Source: Tricholoma matsutake (Eukaryota; Basidiomycota; Agaricomycetes; Agaricales; Tricholomataceae). From it: DNA of 64,000 nucleotides. The notes under the pieces were generated by a model, which saw only the letters and a list, made by a program, of their open reading frames with translations, searched no databases and was not told the DNA's origin. Position 1 is the stretch's first letter; every line of letters begins with the position of its first letter. Of this stretch, positions 1 through 11,427 are shown piece after piece. The translations under genes were made by a program, and so were the position numbers. The stretch covers positions 4,526,001-4,590,000 of the forward strand of contig AP026546.1 of NCBI GenBank assembly GCA_026075535.2, read 5' to 3'.

Positions 1-141
1 CGCATTCCTAAATACGAAGAAATGGACTTACGACCATAGGCTACCACAGTTCCATCACGCGTATTGGGACTCCTCCTTACTACCCCATATGCCAGTATGC
101 TTATTCCTGGATCTGAAAAGTGTACATAAGGATGCCGCTAT

Positions 142-1145
142 TCAGCAAAGACTAATAGCACCCTTACTGAAAGACTTGTTTGCAATTCCATCAGTCCATA
201 GAATTTCACCTTTGAAAGTATTTTGTATGGCATCGTGATATAAGTTCCAGTCTAGGAGGACAACCCAGTGTGTGAGAAGCAGGCTTAAATAGTTTCTGGA
301 CTCACTGGCTTCATTGACATTCAGCAACCTCTTTGTATATGTTGTGTATGGGCTAGGGGGAGGGGGAGGAACAACAGGAGGAACAACAGGAGGAACAACA
401 GGAGGAACAATGGGAGGAACAATGGGAGGGACAATGGGAGGGACAATGGGAGGGACAACGGGAGGGGTGGGCGCTATAGTTATGATAAAGAGTGTTTAAA
501 TTTAGAGGTAATGCTTGTTATGACTGGATGCATACATACCTGGTTCAAACTTCCAGTCCTGACTTGCCACCACATTTGTATCAGGCATGAGGCAAATTGG
601 GGTGCCAGCTGCCATGTTCCCATGTTCCAGATCAAGGACTAATGAATCTTTGCCTGTGGTAAAAATTCTACATCGAGCAGATGGTTAGTAGCTTCTTGCC
701 CTGTGAGACGGCTCATAAATACCTGGCAGCACCTTTCTCATTGGGAATGAGTAGCCATTCAAATGGGGTTCTGACCGTGATAACCAGATGCCTGTTGTTG
801 TTATCTCCAGCGAGATTAAGGTAACCATCCATCCAGGTAAGTTTCAGATGACCGACAATGCCTTCGTCTGTTGGAATTGTCGGTACAAAAAACCACTGCA
901 GAGAAGGGAAATGTTAAGCATGATATGTTCTGGTATGTTGCTAAATGGTTCAGTGGAGCGCCAAACCTTCTGCCAGCCACTATTGTTATATGCATACCCG
1001 GCAACTTCCGAACAGGGTACTTATCAGTCAATGAGCGTGAAACAAGCCTGAAAGACTCACTGTGATCCTCTTGCCCTGTGAGAACTGTCTGGCTCATCAC
1101 ATTGACAATCTTGTACTGGACTCCTGCTAATGGTTGCACAGTCAT
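142..1145 (-). CDS. Ricin-B-type (beta-trefoil) lectin with proline-rich linker, five exons
   Basis: Reading the minus strand, five exons join cleanly: 1145-1061, 1019-967, 895-723, 667-540 and 473-142. The introns are 41-71 bp; the last two start GTATTT and GTATGT and the third holds a CTAAC branch site. They give one frame of about 256 residues. The first ~145 residues look like a fungal ricin-B lectin domain. They begin near PLAGVQYKIVNV, show a GWQKW motif (QxW type) split by intron 2, then TPFEW, and end with a QDWKFEP repeat. These domains bind glycans; the ligand is unknown. A run of VPP/IPP repeats follows, then about 65 unrecognised residues. No signal peptide is evident, which suits the cytosolic mushroom lectins. 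The start is the ATG directly before the lectin fold. Exon fit is strong; the tail beyond the linker is less certain. Confidence 0.75.
355..466. repeat. 12-bp minisatellite coding the VPP linker
   Basis: A GGAGGAACAACA-type 12-bp unit is repeated about nine times, with aac/aat/gac variants. On the minus strand it stays in frame with the lectin and codes alternating Val-Val-Pro-Pro or Ile-Val-Pro-Pro. It should be length-polymorphic. Confidence 0.85.
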
Positions 1146-1413
1146 ATTGTTCCAAGGAGCAAGAGCGAGTGCTAGAGACGCACGAATGAGAGTGTGTTAC
1201 AGTTATCTACTCAGACCAGAAACCTCAAACAAGTCAATTTATATGCTTTGCTCCGCCTGCCGGAGTCAGACTCTCACTATGTATATCGTGTCAAGCAGCT
1301 AACTCTTGGACTGGTGCCAAGTCCTACTCATGTTAAAGTTCAAGTTGTCCTGCAAAGCGACAGGAACATCATTAATATGGGGAACATACATAGGTCATGG
1401 TTTGATCCATTAT

Positions 1414-1690
1414 TGGACAAATGGAAGAGTAAGGCGTTATTAGATCTCCAGAATCGAGTGAGGAACATTAACTTCTAGTCGAGTCAAGAATATACTATGG
1501 CCCCCCTGACATCAGTGACAGGAGGCAGGTTTGAACATATGCTCCATGACACAAGTCGCATTCTCTGATCTATATTACTAGACAAAAGGAAGAGTAAGGC
1601 GCTATCAGATCTCCAGAATCAAGTGAGGAGGCATTATTGCCGACATCAACTTCTAGTAATTCATCCCAGTCAAGAACATATGGCCCCCTA
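1414..1690. repeat. Imperfect direct repeat, unit about 165 bp, no gene seen
   Basis: The segment with gacaaatggaagagtaaggcg and agatctccagaat at 1414-1500 recurs at 1576-1684 with substitutions and a short insertion. No coding frame is convincing between 1146 and 1816. Confidence 0.5.
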
Positions 1691-2175
1691 ACATGAGAAT
1701 CAGGTTCCACTGATCTTGGGAATTAAGTGAAGAAGCCGTTTGTCTGAAGGATTGACTTTGGCAAGTGAAAATAGAATGGAAAGATGTCACTGACTCAGGA
1801 CAATCGATTACTATTATAGGGATGGTAAGGTTCAGTTTGGTCCAGTTCTTTAAGGGATTTTGGAGAACCCAGAACCAGACTATTGGTTTTGTCCATAGAT
1901 TATAGCGAACCTTGGACTGGACCATTGGTTCGGTTCAAAATGGTCAGGTTCTGGTTCTCAAGCAGTCCGAACCATGAACCAGATGTAGATATGTATTAAA
2001 ATGCCAGAAAACAAACCATTACATGTTAATCAAGTCAATACATGAGTTAGATATACAGCTAGGGATCAATAAGCTCAGGTAAGTCTTCATCATCAGTCAC
2101 ACTAGAAAGTTCAAGTTTTCAGATTGACTCAAAACATTGCTGAAATTAGAAGCTTCTGTAAAAAAATTAGGACAG

Positions 2176-2493
2176 CTAAAAACAATGCCATTCACCAACA
2201 TTTGGGCTGGCAGCACACCAAGGAATATGATCCCCTCCTGGAGCAGCATGGGGAAATGCAGGTAGGAGATGGGGATGTGCTTTGAGGAGGGCTTCCAGAG
2301 TTTCCTGATAATAAGTGTGCATCCAAGGGAGATAGGTTTTAAACAATGACGATGCATGCCCAGCAATTCTCTTGATGCTGGGGTCCCTGAACAGCTCCTC
2401 AAGGGCTAGTTGGTTTGTGGCAGTGTTCGACAGTAAAAAGAGATAGACAGTAAGACAGACAAAGCCCACCCCAATAGTTTCAGTAGAGTCCAA
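2176..2493 (-). pseudogene. Fragment resembling the basidiomycete 2OG-Fe(II) oxygenase family tied to KDZ transposons
   Basis: The minus-strand frame contains DPSIKRIAGHASSLFKTY, then LPWMHTYYQETLEAL, then AFPHAAPG. This order resembles the start of an Agaricomycete family (DPSIRRIAG..., YY..., FPN...) that leads into a TET/JBP-type 2-oxoglutarate dioxygenase core. The core, with its HxD and distal His, is absent here, so it is at most a fragment. TET/JBP genes are known to travel with KDZ transposons in mushrooms. The identification is from memory of the family pattern and is tentative. Confidence 0.35.
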
Positions 2494-2776
2494 AGCCAGC
2501 CCTGCCTATTTCTACCAGGGTGAAGCAGAGAATGCATAGCAGCATAATGCAGCAGCCCACTCCAACAGTTTCAGCAGAGTCCAAAGCCAGCCCCACCTAC
2601 TTCTACTAGAGCAGAGCAGGGAACATGTAGGGAACACATAGAAAATGCATAAGGAACATCTAGAAAATGCGTAGAAGATGCACATAAGGAACATGTAGAA
2701 AATGCGTAAGGAACACATAAAAGAGGGGTGGAAGAGGAAGAAAACATGCATGGCTCATGGAAACCTGATGAGTGAA

Positions 2777-2962
2777 GATATGGTGTTCTAAAGATATTCA
2801 ACAAACAGGCAACACCAAGCGATGGAAATGAGAGAACAAGAAACCACTTAGCGTACATGCCAAGTGGATGATATGGTGTTCTAAAGATATTCAACAAACA
2901 GGCGACACCAAGTGATGGAAATGAGAGAACAAGAAACCACTTAGCGTACATGCCAAGTGGAT
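2777..2962. repeat. 93-bp tandem duplication
   Basis: Two adjacent copies (2777-2869 and 2870-2962) starting gatatggtgttctaaagat differ at about two positions, so the duplication is recent. Confidence 0.85.
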
Positions 2963-3338
2963 GTTATTAAGAGGCAGTAACTCTGTGGCAATTCCCTTGT
3001 TCTTTAGCGTAAAACACCAAAGACTCAACTAAGTGGATGTGAAAGTTCTAGTGGCATGGTTGTATTCTGAGTCCTGACTAATATTTGTACCAGCTTGATC
3101 CATGTGCTGACGCTGATGACTTGATAGTGTGAGTCACTGATTGTTCAGTGATGTTGATAAACAGATGTAAACAATGTGTATGCGAGGACACATGATCTAG
3201 TAACATAAACAATGCACCTAGATGCGAGCAGCACAATTTGTGGATTAACTTATAGTACCTACTTCCCATATACTACATACAATCTACAGGTTTGTTCAGG
3301 TTCAAACCACGGTTCTGAACTGAATGTTACCATCCCTA

Positions 3339-3640
3339 TTTGGTTTGCTTACACTTTTGCTTATGTACATCATGCAGAAGATTGCTATGATAATCATAGC
3401 CCATAATCCATCCCATAATCGCAGTGTTGCATCCCTGGGTAATTACCACACAGCATGTAGAACTTTTTAGGCCAGCTAAAAATTGTACATAAATTTACAA
3501 TTTTAGAGACTTGCCCAAAGACCATGACTGGGTCCTTTTCCTGTGTGTGGGCTGGGCCTATGTGCAAAGCCAGCTAGGCCAAGTGGCAGCAGATACTAGA
3601 TCCCAGATGCTGCCAACATGGCTGATTAAGCTTACACATT
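3339..3640. other. No feature seen
   Basis: This 300-bp spacer between two transposon-like elements has no open frame or repeat that I can support. Confidence 0.5.
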
Positions 3641-4043
3641 AGTAGCGGTCAAAGTAGGGCAATTATTGCACAATTAATAGTGTGATTATTGACAATTATG
3701 AATCAAAAATTGTGTCAATAATCCAAGCCACCTTGACTGTGACAATTATCAAGGGCAATTATGAGGCAATTACAGGACACAATTATTTTGACAGATCTAT
3801 GATCTTCTGCGTGATGTAAGCAAAAATGTAAGCACATCAAATAATCGCCTTTGATAATTGTGCAAATAATTATAGAAGATCATAGATCTGTCAAAAATAA
3901 TTGTGTCCCATAATTGCCCCATAATTGCCCTCAATAATCGTCATGGTCAAGGTGGCTCAGATTATTGACACGATTTTTGATTCATAATTGTCAATAATTG
4001 CACTATTAATTGTGCAATAATCACCCTACTTTGACTACTTACT
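3641..4043. mobile_element. Foldback MITE with arms of about 168 bp
   Basis: The left arm 3641-3809 (AGTAGCGGTCAAAGTAGGG...) is repeated inverted at 3876-4043 with few mismatches. A loop of about 65 bp lies between them. Transcribed, it would form one long hairpin. The terminal AGTAGCGGTCAAA matches the ends of the 1.1 kb element at 35300-36402, so they look like one TIR family. No clean target duplication is visible. Confidence 0.8.
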
Positions 4044-4775
4044 TTTTGGCAGCTGCGTGTGCAGCAACCGAGACATTCTCCTCACATGCCATGCTCATCT
4101 TTTCTCGTCGACATAATGCCTCCAACTCAGCTCATCAATGCCAGAATTGAAGGTCCATTGCCTGATGAATTTGATTTTGATGCACACATTGCTATACCTT
4201 TGGCCTTAGACTGATATGAATTGCCACTGGCTGTCCACATTGCTGGAAACTTAAACATTGAAAATTTCAACAATGGTAGTATTCTCAAAACCGTTATGGC
4301 AAAGACCGCACTAGCTCCCTGTCCTGATGATCTCGACATTGGTCCTGCTCTCAAAGCACCCTATTGCTACTCTGCTTGAGAACTGCAAGATCTTGTCGAC
4401 AGTCAACAATATTGTGACTCTATTGGTCCATTGGCCCCTTCTCTCACTCACAAAGTTGAGCTTGTGCGCACAAATTTGAAGAAATCAGCTGAGTTGGAAA
4501 GGCAGGCCAAAAAGGACAAGGAAAAGGAAGCCAAGACCAAAACCTGGGCTAGCCTTTTTGGCTCAATGCGGCTTGCCACCCACACCTCATGTGATGGGAA
4601 AAAGTGAGCTTCCTGTTATTCCCACCATTTATCTTTTAGGGATCAAGAACAAGGCTTGCCCTCCTTTGAATTTTTTCATGAATGAGCACATCAAGACCGT
4701 TAACTATTCACCTCAAGATGTGCATGTGAAGCTATCTTGTCCTTGGGGTGCTGATGATTCATCTTCAGAGAAGAT

Positions 4776-7145
4776 TAGGGCTGTGCACTGTGCTGTACAC
4801 TGACAGTTACACAGTGCTTTCTGATGGTTACAACTTACAGTACCTGTACCGTCAGGACCTTGAGACTTGCCTTGATGGTATGGTGTACGGTATGGATTCA
4901 TGCCGTATTGACCGTCAAAAGATGGCCATCATGGCTGTGCATACAGTTATACAGTGTTTTCTATAAGCACTCAGCCAAAAATAGGAATGCTGACAAATTT
5001 GGTTAGGTTTTGATCACACACTGATCAACAAAGATAACCCAAACACAACAACTATGGCAAGCTTGGCTTGTCAGTAAGACAACGATGATAATGATGCGGG
5101 GCTACCACCACCATCAAACAAACAAATGGTGGGAATGTGACCATGGGGACAGGACAAGGGTATGAGGATGAGGCATGGGCCCAAACAATGGATAGATATG
5201 CATCATTTGGGCCCTGGTAAGTGTTTTTTATGTCTCCTTTTTGTTTTCTTGATTCAACTAACTTCTATTTTTATTATCTACAGGTTCTATCTAACAATGA
5301 CACTACAATGACAACCAACGCACCTCCACCCACTGGCTGAGGACTGCCTCGTTGTTTGGGCATAGGAGACCACAGAAGGGCATGAAGATGAAGGATGCTG
5401 ATGACTAAAGCACAACAACAACAACAAAGAGGATGATGATGATGGGAATGACAGGCAGAATGAGGACAGGAAAGACAGGGATGAGCACAACAATGACCCA
5501 GACCCAGCACGCGTCCCCACTGCTGTGAGCCACTGCTTGCAGGGTGGACTACGGTTGCTATGGATTACAACCACGGCAATACAAAGAAAAGGAAACTGAA
5601 CAATGATGAGGGGATGACCAGGGACAACCAGGGTGGCAGGGCCAGAATGAGCAGTGCAACAGACCCCACAACAGCAGGGATGGGATGGAGACAGAGAGAG
5701 TACCTGACAATGTTGGAGATGGTGGGTGAATGCAACAATGCAGAGGATGGGGAGGACAGGGAGGATGGGGATGGGGACAAGGATGAGGACCACCACTACA
5801 GCACCCCCAACCACCACTGTGGACAACTGCTTGCAGGGTGGAAACAGGGAGCAACAGGGAGGGGATGGCTACCAGATGGCCAGGGCAAATAACTCGCATT
5901 TTTTGCAGGAGCTTTTTTGTTTTCTATTGTTCATTATTTTTGTAGTCCCTTCCCTCGCTGCATGCAAGGGGAGTTATGCTTATCTCAATAAGAACATTTG
6001 TACCATCCCTCACATTATTCAAATAAAAATTCCAATCTATAAAACACTCTGGACCATTGCAAACAATGGATTCCTGTTACTATGTTTGTTTACTACTGGA
6101 ACATTTAGTGTTTAAAGGTCCAGTCCTACAAACCAGAAAAAGACCGAAACTGAACCGAACTTAACCGAAGTCCGGTTCGTCAGGTGGCTATTTATAGGAC
6201 CAGTCTTTTGCAGTCCAGTTGCCAGTCTTTCACTTTAAAAAGTATCATTGAACCAATAAAAACCGATAAAAACTGGTTGCAACTGGTTTATATGTCATGT
6301 AAACTATACACCCTAATTCCCACACATAATGACTTCAATTTTACCCCCTGGACCATCAAAAACGGTTGATAACTGAGAGAGATATCACCAAATACATTTT
6401 GCACAAGAATTTCATCGTGATTAAAATAACTTTGATTGTACTGCTTATACCTTGTGTTACAAAAATGTTGGGTACAATTGGACACCATCCAATACATAAA
6501 AATAACACACATAAACATCTGTACCATGTATCTTTGATTAATTTAACACCCCTGACAAGCTGCAACTACATACTACAACTACAACTACAACCTACAACCT
6601 ACAATCTACAACATGTAATACAATGTACTTTTGTTTTGGTCATATCTCAGTCAAATCTTGATGAAATCTCTTAAAAATTGGACCGACCGCCAGGGAATTA
6701 CAATATCCAACTCCCTAAGTAGCGGTTAAACTGTCCTGGTAATAGTTGCCGAGAAACATATGGGCTATATTGGTATGACAAATTTTACAACAAAAAGTCG
6801 GTTTGGACTGGTTTTTGTTGGTCCATGGACCGATATGGACCGGTCCTATGTGGTCCAGTTGGGGTCCATCAATATCTGGGTCGGTCCTGGACCAGTTGCG
6901 GTTGCGGTTGCCCCATTTAGACATCAAAAACCAGACTTAACCAGACCTTAAAATGCTAGGAACATTATATTCAATTTTGTGTATTATTATATTTCCATCA
7001 ACCGTAATATGGCTGTATTAGTACCTGTACCGTACCATCAGAGGTTATGGGCATTAGATATATGGTCAATATATGGTCTACCATATCCATCAAACTGCCG
7101 TGTGTTGTATGGCCATGGCCATAATATGGACAGTGTGCAGCCCTA
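4776..7145. mobile_element. Non-autonomous hAT element, 2.37 kb
   Basis: Ends are TAGGGCTGTGCACTGT and, inverted, TAGGGCTGCACACTGT. Both sides carry the exact 8-bp duplication GAGAAGAT (4768-4775 and 7146-7153). Short TIRs starting TAGG with 8-bp duplications are the hAT signature. No transposase is visible. The interior has a GA-rich stretch and subterminal variants of GTACCTGTACCGT near both ends. A second nested pair of ends (AAGGTCCAG near 6116 and CCAGACCTT near 6942) may be another small element. Confidence 0.85.
5080..5890. repeat. Purine-rich low-complexity region inside the hAT element
   Basis: The stretch is dominated by GAT, GGA and ACA runs (for example around 5400-5480 and 5700-5800), so long frames open on both strands by composition. 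A partial duplication around GCAGGGTGGA (5538 and 5834) is present. I see no protein family. Confidence 0.6.
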
Positions 7146-7444
7146 GAGAAGATTCCTTTGCTCGATATGCCAAAGATGGTTGCTCTTTGGGGATCTGATG
7201 ATCATCACTCTTGTCTCACACCCCTCCACTGTATTGAAGCTTCAGCTAATTTTTTGCAAGCTCTTGAAGTTCTGTGGGAACCCAATGAAGACCATGACTC
7301 CATGTCGACATCCTACATGGTGCAGTTTAAATGGCATCATGATTTCTTCATTCAACAGGTCAATTTTGAGGGTTCTTTCCAATTTGGTATTCTTTCAAGC
7401 TCGAGTCTCATCAGGATATCATGAAGGGTGTTCTGTTTGACTGA

Positions 7445-8366
7445 ATGGTGTATGCATTGTGTGTATAAGGGCAACCTTAGAGGCCACTTAATTAATGGAC
7501 TAGCAAAGGGTTAGAGATGAAAACTAAGCTCGAGGTCTTGTGATGCCATCATTGTCATGCAACAAAGCTTGAATAATGTAACATGTATTCTCAACCCACA
7601 GGTGAGTGCATTATTGTTCTCTGGCTTCATGGTGTAATGAGTCCTAATATGTTCATCAGCAGGTTTGAATCAGAACATGGTCAAATCCATAATCATTGTG
7701 TGGCCTGTTCACAGGTCTCATAATCGTTATTCTGACTTTGCTTGACTGCATTTGTCGCCCCTTTTCCAACCAGTCTTTCACCTCAGGGATCGCCGCGTAC
7801 GTCCTGCCACAGGCTCCCTGTTTCAATTAATGCCATACTATTAGGACTGCAATGTACAGCGTGCTTACCTTATATGTAATCTCTATCGAAAGTATGATAC
7901 CTGCCAGTGAACCTTAAATTGTAGAAGCATGGTCTATGAATGGGTATCTTCTGGAAAGAATAGGAGTGTCATGGCGTGAAATAAAACCACCATGTCCGAA
8001 TCGTTCTGCACCCTCCCCAATCAGTAGCTCATCGACAATGGCCACCCGGTTATCCCACTTCCTGTTTTTGGTGCCTCTCTATATTTCAATGTTGCAACTC
8101 CGCAACTTCTGTCTCACAGGTGGCTATGTGTCTGCCAAGTGCGTTTAATGCCCCAATTATGTACTCAAACACAACTAACTAATCCAAGTTACTTGACTAG
8201 CTTCAAACAAGGCAGCTGTAATACACTGCCATGTGTTTTGGTAGCCCCCTACCAAACAGGTTGCTACCATGATGTTTACTGTGGGCAAACTCAACTGGTG
8301 CACTTTCCATTGCTGTTTCATTTTACCCCTCAACTAATTAACATATCCTAGCAATCTGTTGAGCTT
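7445..8366. other. No gene seen between the split gene and the Helitron ORF
   Basis: No recognisable coding sequence or repeat. The true Helitron 5' end (a TC terminus after an A) probably lies here but cannot be fixed without a second copy. Confidence 0.45.
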
Positions 8367-10960
8367 TTGCTTTCCATGGGCGCAAACTCTCTACAAGACA
8401 ATGTGCACTGGTCTGATTTGTATAACCCTTGTCCCATCAAGTCCAAACCTAACTTTGGTCCAGCTCCTATAAGAGACCTGAATTCTAGCACTCAGGATCA
8501 TTTTGTGGATTTCATCCATAATATATCTTGCATGGACATTGTCCATTATAACATGGTTGATTTGCAATTTCCCCTGTGGTTAACTTACATCCTTGCTACT
8601 ACACAATCCCTGTATTTACACACATGTGGATTTGGGTGTGTCTTTACACACAGCCTTTTGTCTAACCTACTGACACAAGCCCATTGCCAACTATACATGT
8701 GGCTCTTGCATGTGAACTATTTCAATAAAAGCAGAATCTCCAAGCAAGTAAAACATGCTGCAATTTTATGTCATTCCATGTTTTTGAAGCATGACTTTCT
8801 GGTACACTGCAACTGCCTTTGTGGCATTAGTAATAGAGCATCCCACAGGTATTTGAGCTGTGCTTCCTCCCAGCCACATCAGCTGCAGTATGCTTACACC
8901 TTGTACTGCACATCTCAGGCCCATGACAACGTGCTTTCATGGTTATTCTTAATGTGGGATATGAGCTCTGTGATCCACAAAATGCAATATATGTTACCAA
9001 AAGCCTTTTCTCCAAATCTGCTTTTTCAAAAAACCATAAAACTGGTAACAAAAAGAAAGAAAAGAAAAATGACAGAATTGAACTATGGAAGAAAACGACA
9101 CAGTTCCCATACAACATTTCCAAAGATTAATTTTGCACAGTGCTCTCCAAGAGCCATAACACGTGTTATAGGTGGAGGCCATTCACATGTCTTTCCTGCA
9201 GATATGGTCACACCCTACCTTTCAGCTGCAGAACTTAAATTGGACTATACCAAAACTGCATTTAAATTCATCGACCATGTAGATAGTACAGGCTTATGTT
9301 CATACCCTGTACACAAAGGTTTTGTCCATGTGAAAATGCCTCTGACAGAGCTTGTACCTAGTTTAACAGCACTAATGACTCGTCAAATTGCAAAGCTCCA
9401 TAAAATTCAACTTGGGTCACATGTGACCAAAGCACAACAAGCACTGTACTTTGAATGCCATGACTGTGTAGCTTGCAATTTATTTACCTCAGCTTTTGAG
9501 CCTGTTTTAACAGCCAAAGCTAAGGACCAGCAACACCGACAAGTAAAGCAAGCTACTGTTCGACATGTAAAACTTGATATTTTGACAGGCAGGCCATCTG
9601 ATAATAGTACTGACTGTGAAGACACCTGTAACTTTCCTCCCCCTCCATTAACTGATTAGTTATGCCATACAGTAGTCACAGACTTCTGTGCTGAATCATC
9701 ACCAGCTGTTTTACAGGAAGCAGGTTGTGCAGTCTGTGGCCATCTGACACCAGGCATAAAGCTATCAAGCCTAAAAGCAATAAAGAATCAACTACATGTT
9801 CTTGAAGCAGAAGGTGTAACTAGAGCAGAGTGGAAAAGCAACAAACATAAAATCCAAGGTATGAAAGGCCCTGTGCTAGCATCTAACTGTGACCAAGTTT
9901 GTGATACCTGTCGCAGGCACTTGCTGGCAGGAAAGGTGCCACAGAATGCACTTGCCAAAGGTTTGTGGATGGGGAATGTTCCTGAGGAGTTGTCAAGCCT
10001 CAGGTATATTGAAAAATTACTTGTTCAACATGTTCGTGTCAATGGCTGCTTTATTCGGGTCGCCTCATCAGGCATGAGAAAAATGGTGGCCCACTCAATT
10101 GCTTTTGAGTCTCCTGTTGCAAGAGTGTACCACTCATTGCCTCCCCCAATTGAGGACTTAGATGAAGTGCTTGCAATTTTGTTTACAGGTCCATGTAAAC
10201 CTACTGGCCGTGAATATAAGCACACTCCTTTGCTGGTATGCAGGAAAGCTGTCATCCATGCACTTGAATGGCTAAAAGTCAACCATCAAGATTATTCAGA
10301 TTTGAATATTGCATATAATGAATTGGAAAGATACCCAGAGGATGTTCCCCCTGTTTGTGTGGAATACCAACACTCCCTCACCAACAAAGTTGAGGAGGGA
10401 ACAAGCCTTTTTGATCTAACAACAGCTGATGGGGTAGATGATGGTTCATGCCCTTTTGTAGTTCATGGGGTTACAGGGGAACAACTAGCAACCAAGACTG
10501 TAGCTGCATTGAAAGGCATTGCACTTAAACATTGGAGCAATAAGGGTGCAGCCTTGTCTATGTCCCATGCAGCAGAACCCCAATCTATATACAACAATCA
10601 AATCTCTATCCCCAGATTTTTCCCTGGCTATTTCCTTATGGCTTGGGTGGTGTTGGCAACAGCACCCTGTCTGAAAAAGCCCACAATAAAATTTTACTTA
10701 TGTACTATGACAAGCAGTTTCAGCAGGATATTGCTTTTCCCTTTGTTGCTTTCAGTCATGAGCAAATAAAAGCCTCAACAACAGGTGCTTTTCTGCTGAC
10801 TGAAAGAGCAAAATTCAACACCATTGCAGAGAGACTTTTAAATGTGAACCAAGACATTTTGGCAGATGTTGCAAAATGCATGTCAGAAGGTGAGATTGTC
10901 AAACTGCTAACAGTTGATGAAAAAATGTGCTTTCAAATAATCAGAGACTTAGACCACATT
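8367..10960 (+). pseudogene. Helitron N-terminal region (DUF6570-like and start of the Helitron-like domain)
   Basis: The frame 8367-9659 ends in a single TAG. Translation then continues in the same frame (CAVCGHLTPGIKL, CDTCRRHLLAG) to about 10640. Diagnostic parts are the Cys-rich CDTCRRHL segment, ALAKGLWMGNVPEELSSL, a GMRKMVAHSIAFESP stretch, SLPPPIEDLDEVLAILFTGP and VNHQDYSDLNI. This order is that of the DUF6570 region in fungal Helitron proteins. A one-base shift near 10630 (PGYFLMAW versus PWLFPYGLGG) moves it to the frame that runs to DLDH at 10960. These proteins act in rolling-circle transposition in the nucleus. Confidence 0.8.
10956..10960. repeat. Target site duplication ACATT, left copy
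   Basis: ACATT stands directly before the gypsy LTR at 10961 and again directly after the other LTR at 18480-18484. It proves one insertion event into the Helitron. Confidence 0.9.
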
Positions 10961-11386
10961 TATAAGGGCAACCTAAGCCTCTAGCAAAGGGAAATCTGAA
11001 GTTAAAATTATACTACATAGTACAGGGATTGGGGACACATCTAGCAAAGGGAAATCCAAAGAGAAAACTCTAAGGATCCCTTTGCCGATGCCCAGTATAT
11101 GTGAAGACAACAAAAATCAAATAATAACCTAAAAATAGAAAAGGTGGAGATAGGCAGATCAAGGCTGCCGAATGACATCATACCAAGGAGTAGATGTCGG
11201 AAGGGGTGCTCCGCCTCTAAATATAAAACTGTCAACATGCACAAACATGATAGAAAGGGAAAATTAGTAATAAAATCCGGAAAAATCATAGAAAATGAAG
11301 AATAGAAGGAAATGAAGTGAGGAAAAATATAGAACAAACATAAAAAATAGGAGAAACACACAGGGCACCCCCTTAGTCCCCTTACA
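10961..11386 (-). repeat. 3' LTR of gypsy element A
   Basis: 426 bp, same family as 18054-18479 and the solo LTR at 60450-60875. The three have equal length and identical termini. Confidence 0.9.
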
Positions 11387-11427
11387 TCACCCCCTCTCTA
11401 AGATGCATCACCCCGATGCATTTGAAA

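Larger units (their letters stand above)
1817..3338. mobile_element. hAT-like TIR element, decayed or chimeric
   Basis: The left end TAGGGATGGTAA is matched by an exact inverted copy at 3327-3338, with looser similarity further in (TTCAGTT). TAGGG ends are typical of hAT elements, but the flanking octamers (TACTATTA and TTTGGTTT) do not form a target duplication, so the pair may be old or may join two insertions. The interior holds tandem duplications and a fragment that resembles an oxygenase; no transposase was found. Confidence 0.45.
4116..7444 (+). pseudogene. Conserved Agaricomycete gene of unknown function, split by a hAT insertion
   Basis: Coding similarity runs from ATG 4116 to 4767 and resumes at 7154 to a stop at 7442-7444. 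Removing the insertion and one 8-bp duplication joins SSSEKI to PLLDMPK. The pieces include a charged KKDKEKEAKTKTW stretch and a tail ending WYSFKLESHQDIMKGVLFD. The layout (a polar N-terminal half, then a PLxFFxN-type segment, then an ASANFLQAL-type helix) is one I associate with a repeated gene family found near mushroom transposons; its function is unknown to me. In-frame TGA codons near 4213 and 4377 and frameshifts near 4558 and 7380 mark it as dead. Confidence 0.6.

Noticed and set aside
314..499. Plus-strand Gly/Thr repeat protein
   Set aside because: It is the opposite strand of the lectin linker minisatellite.
1817..3338. A complete hAT element with target duplication
   Set aside because: The TIRs match but the flanking octamers differ, so I kept it only as a tentative element.
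5287..5826. 179-residue minus-strand Val/Pro/Ser-rich frame
   Set aside because: Low-complexity purine-rich DNA opens frames on both strands; no domain or splice support.
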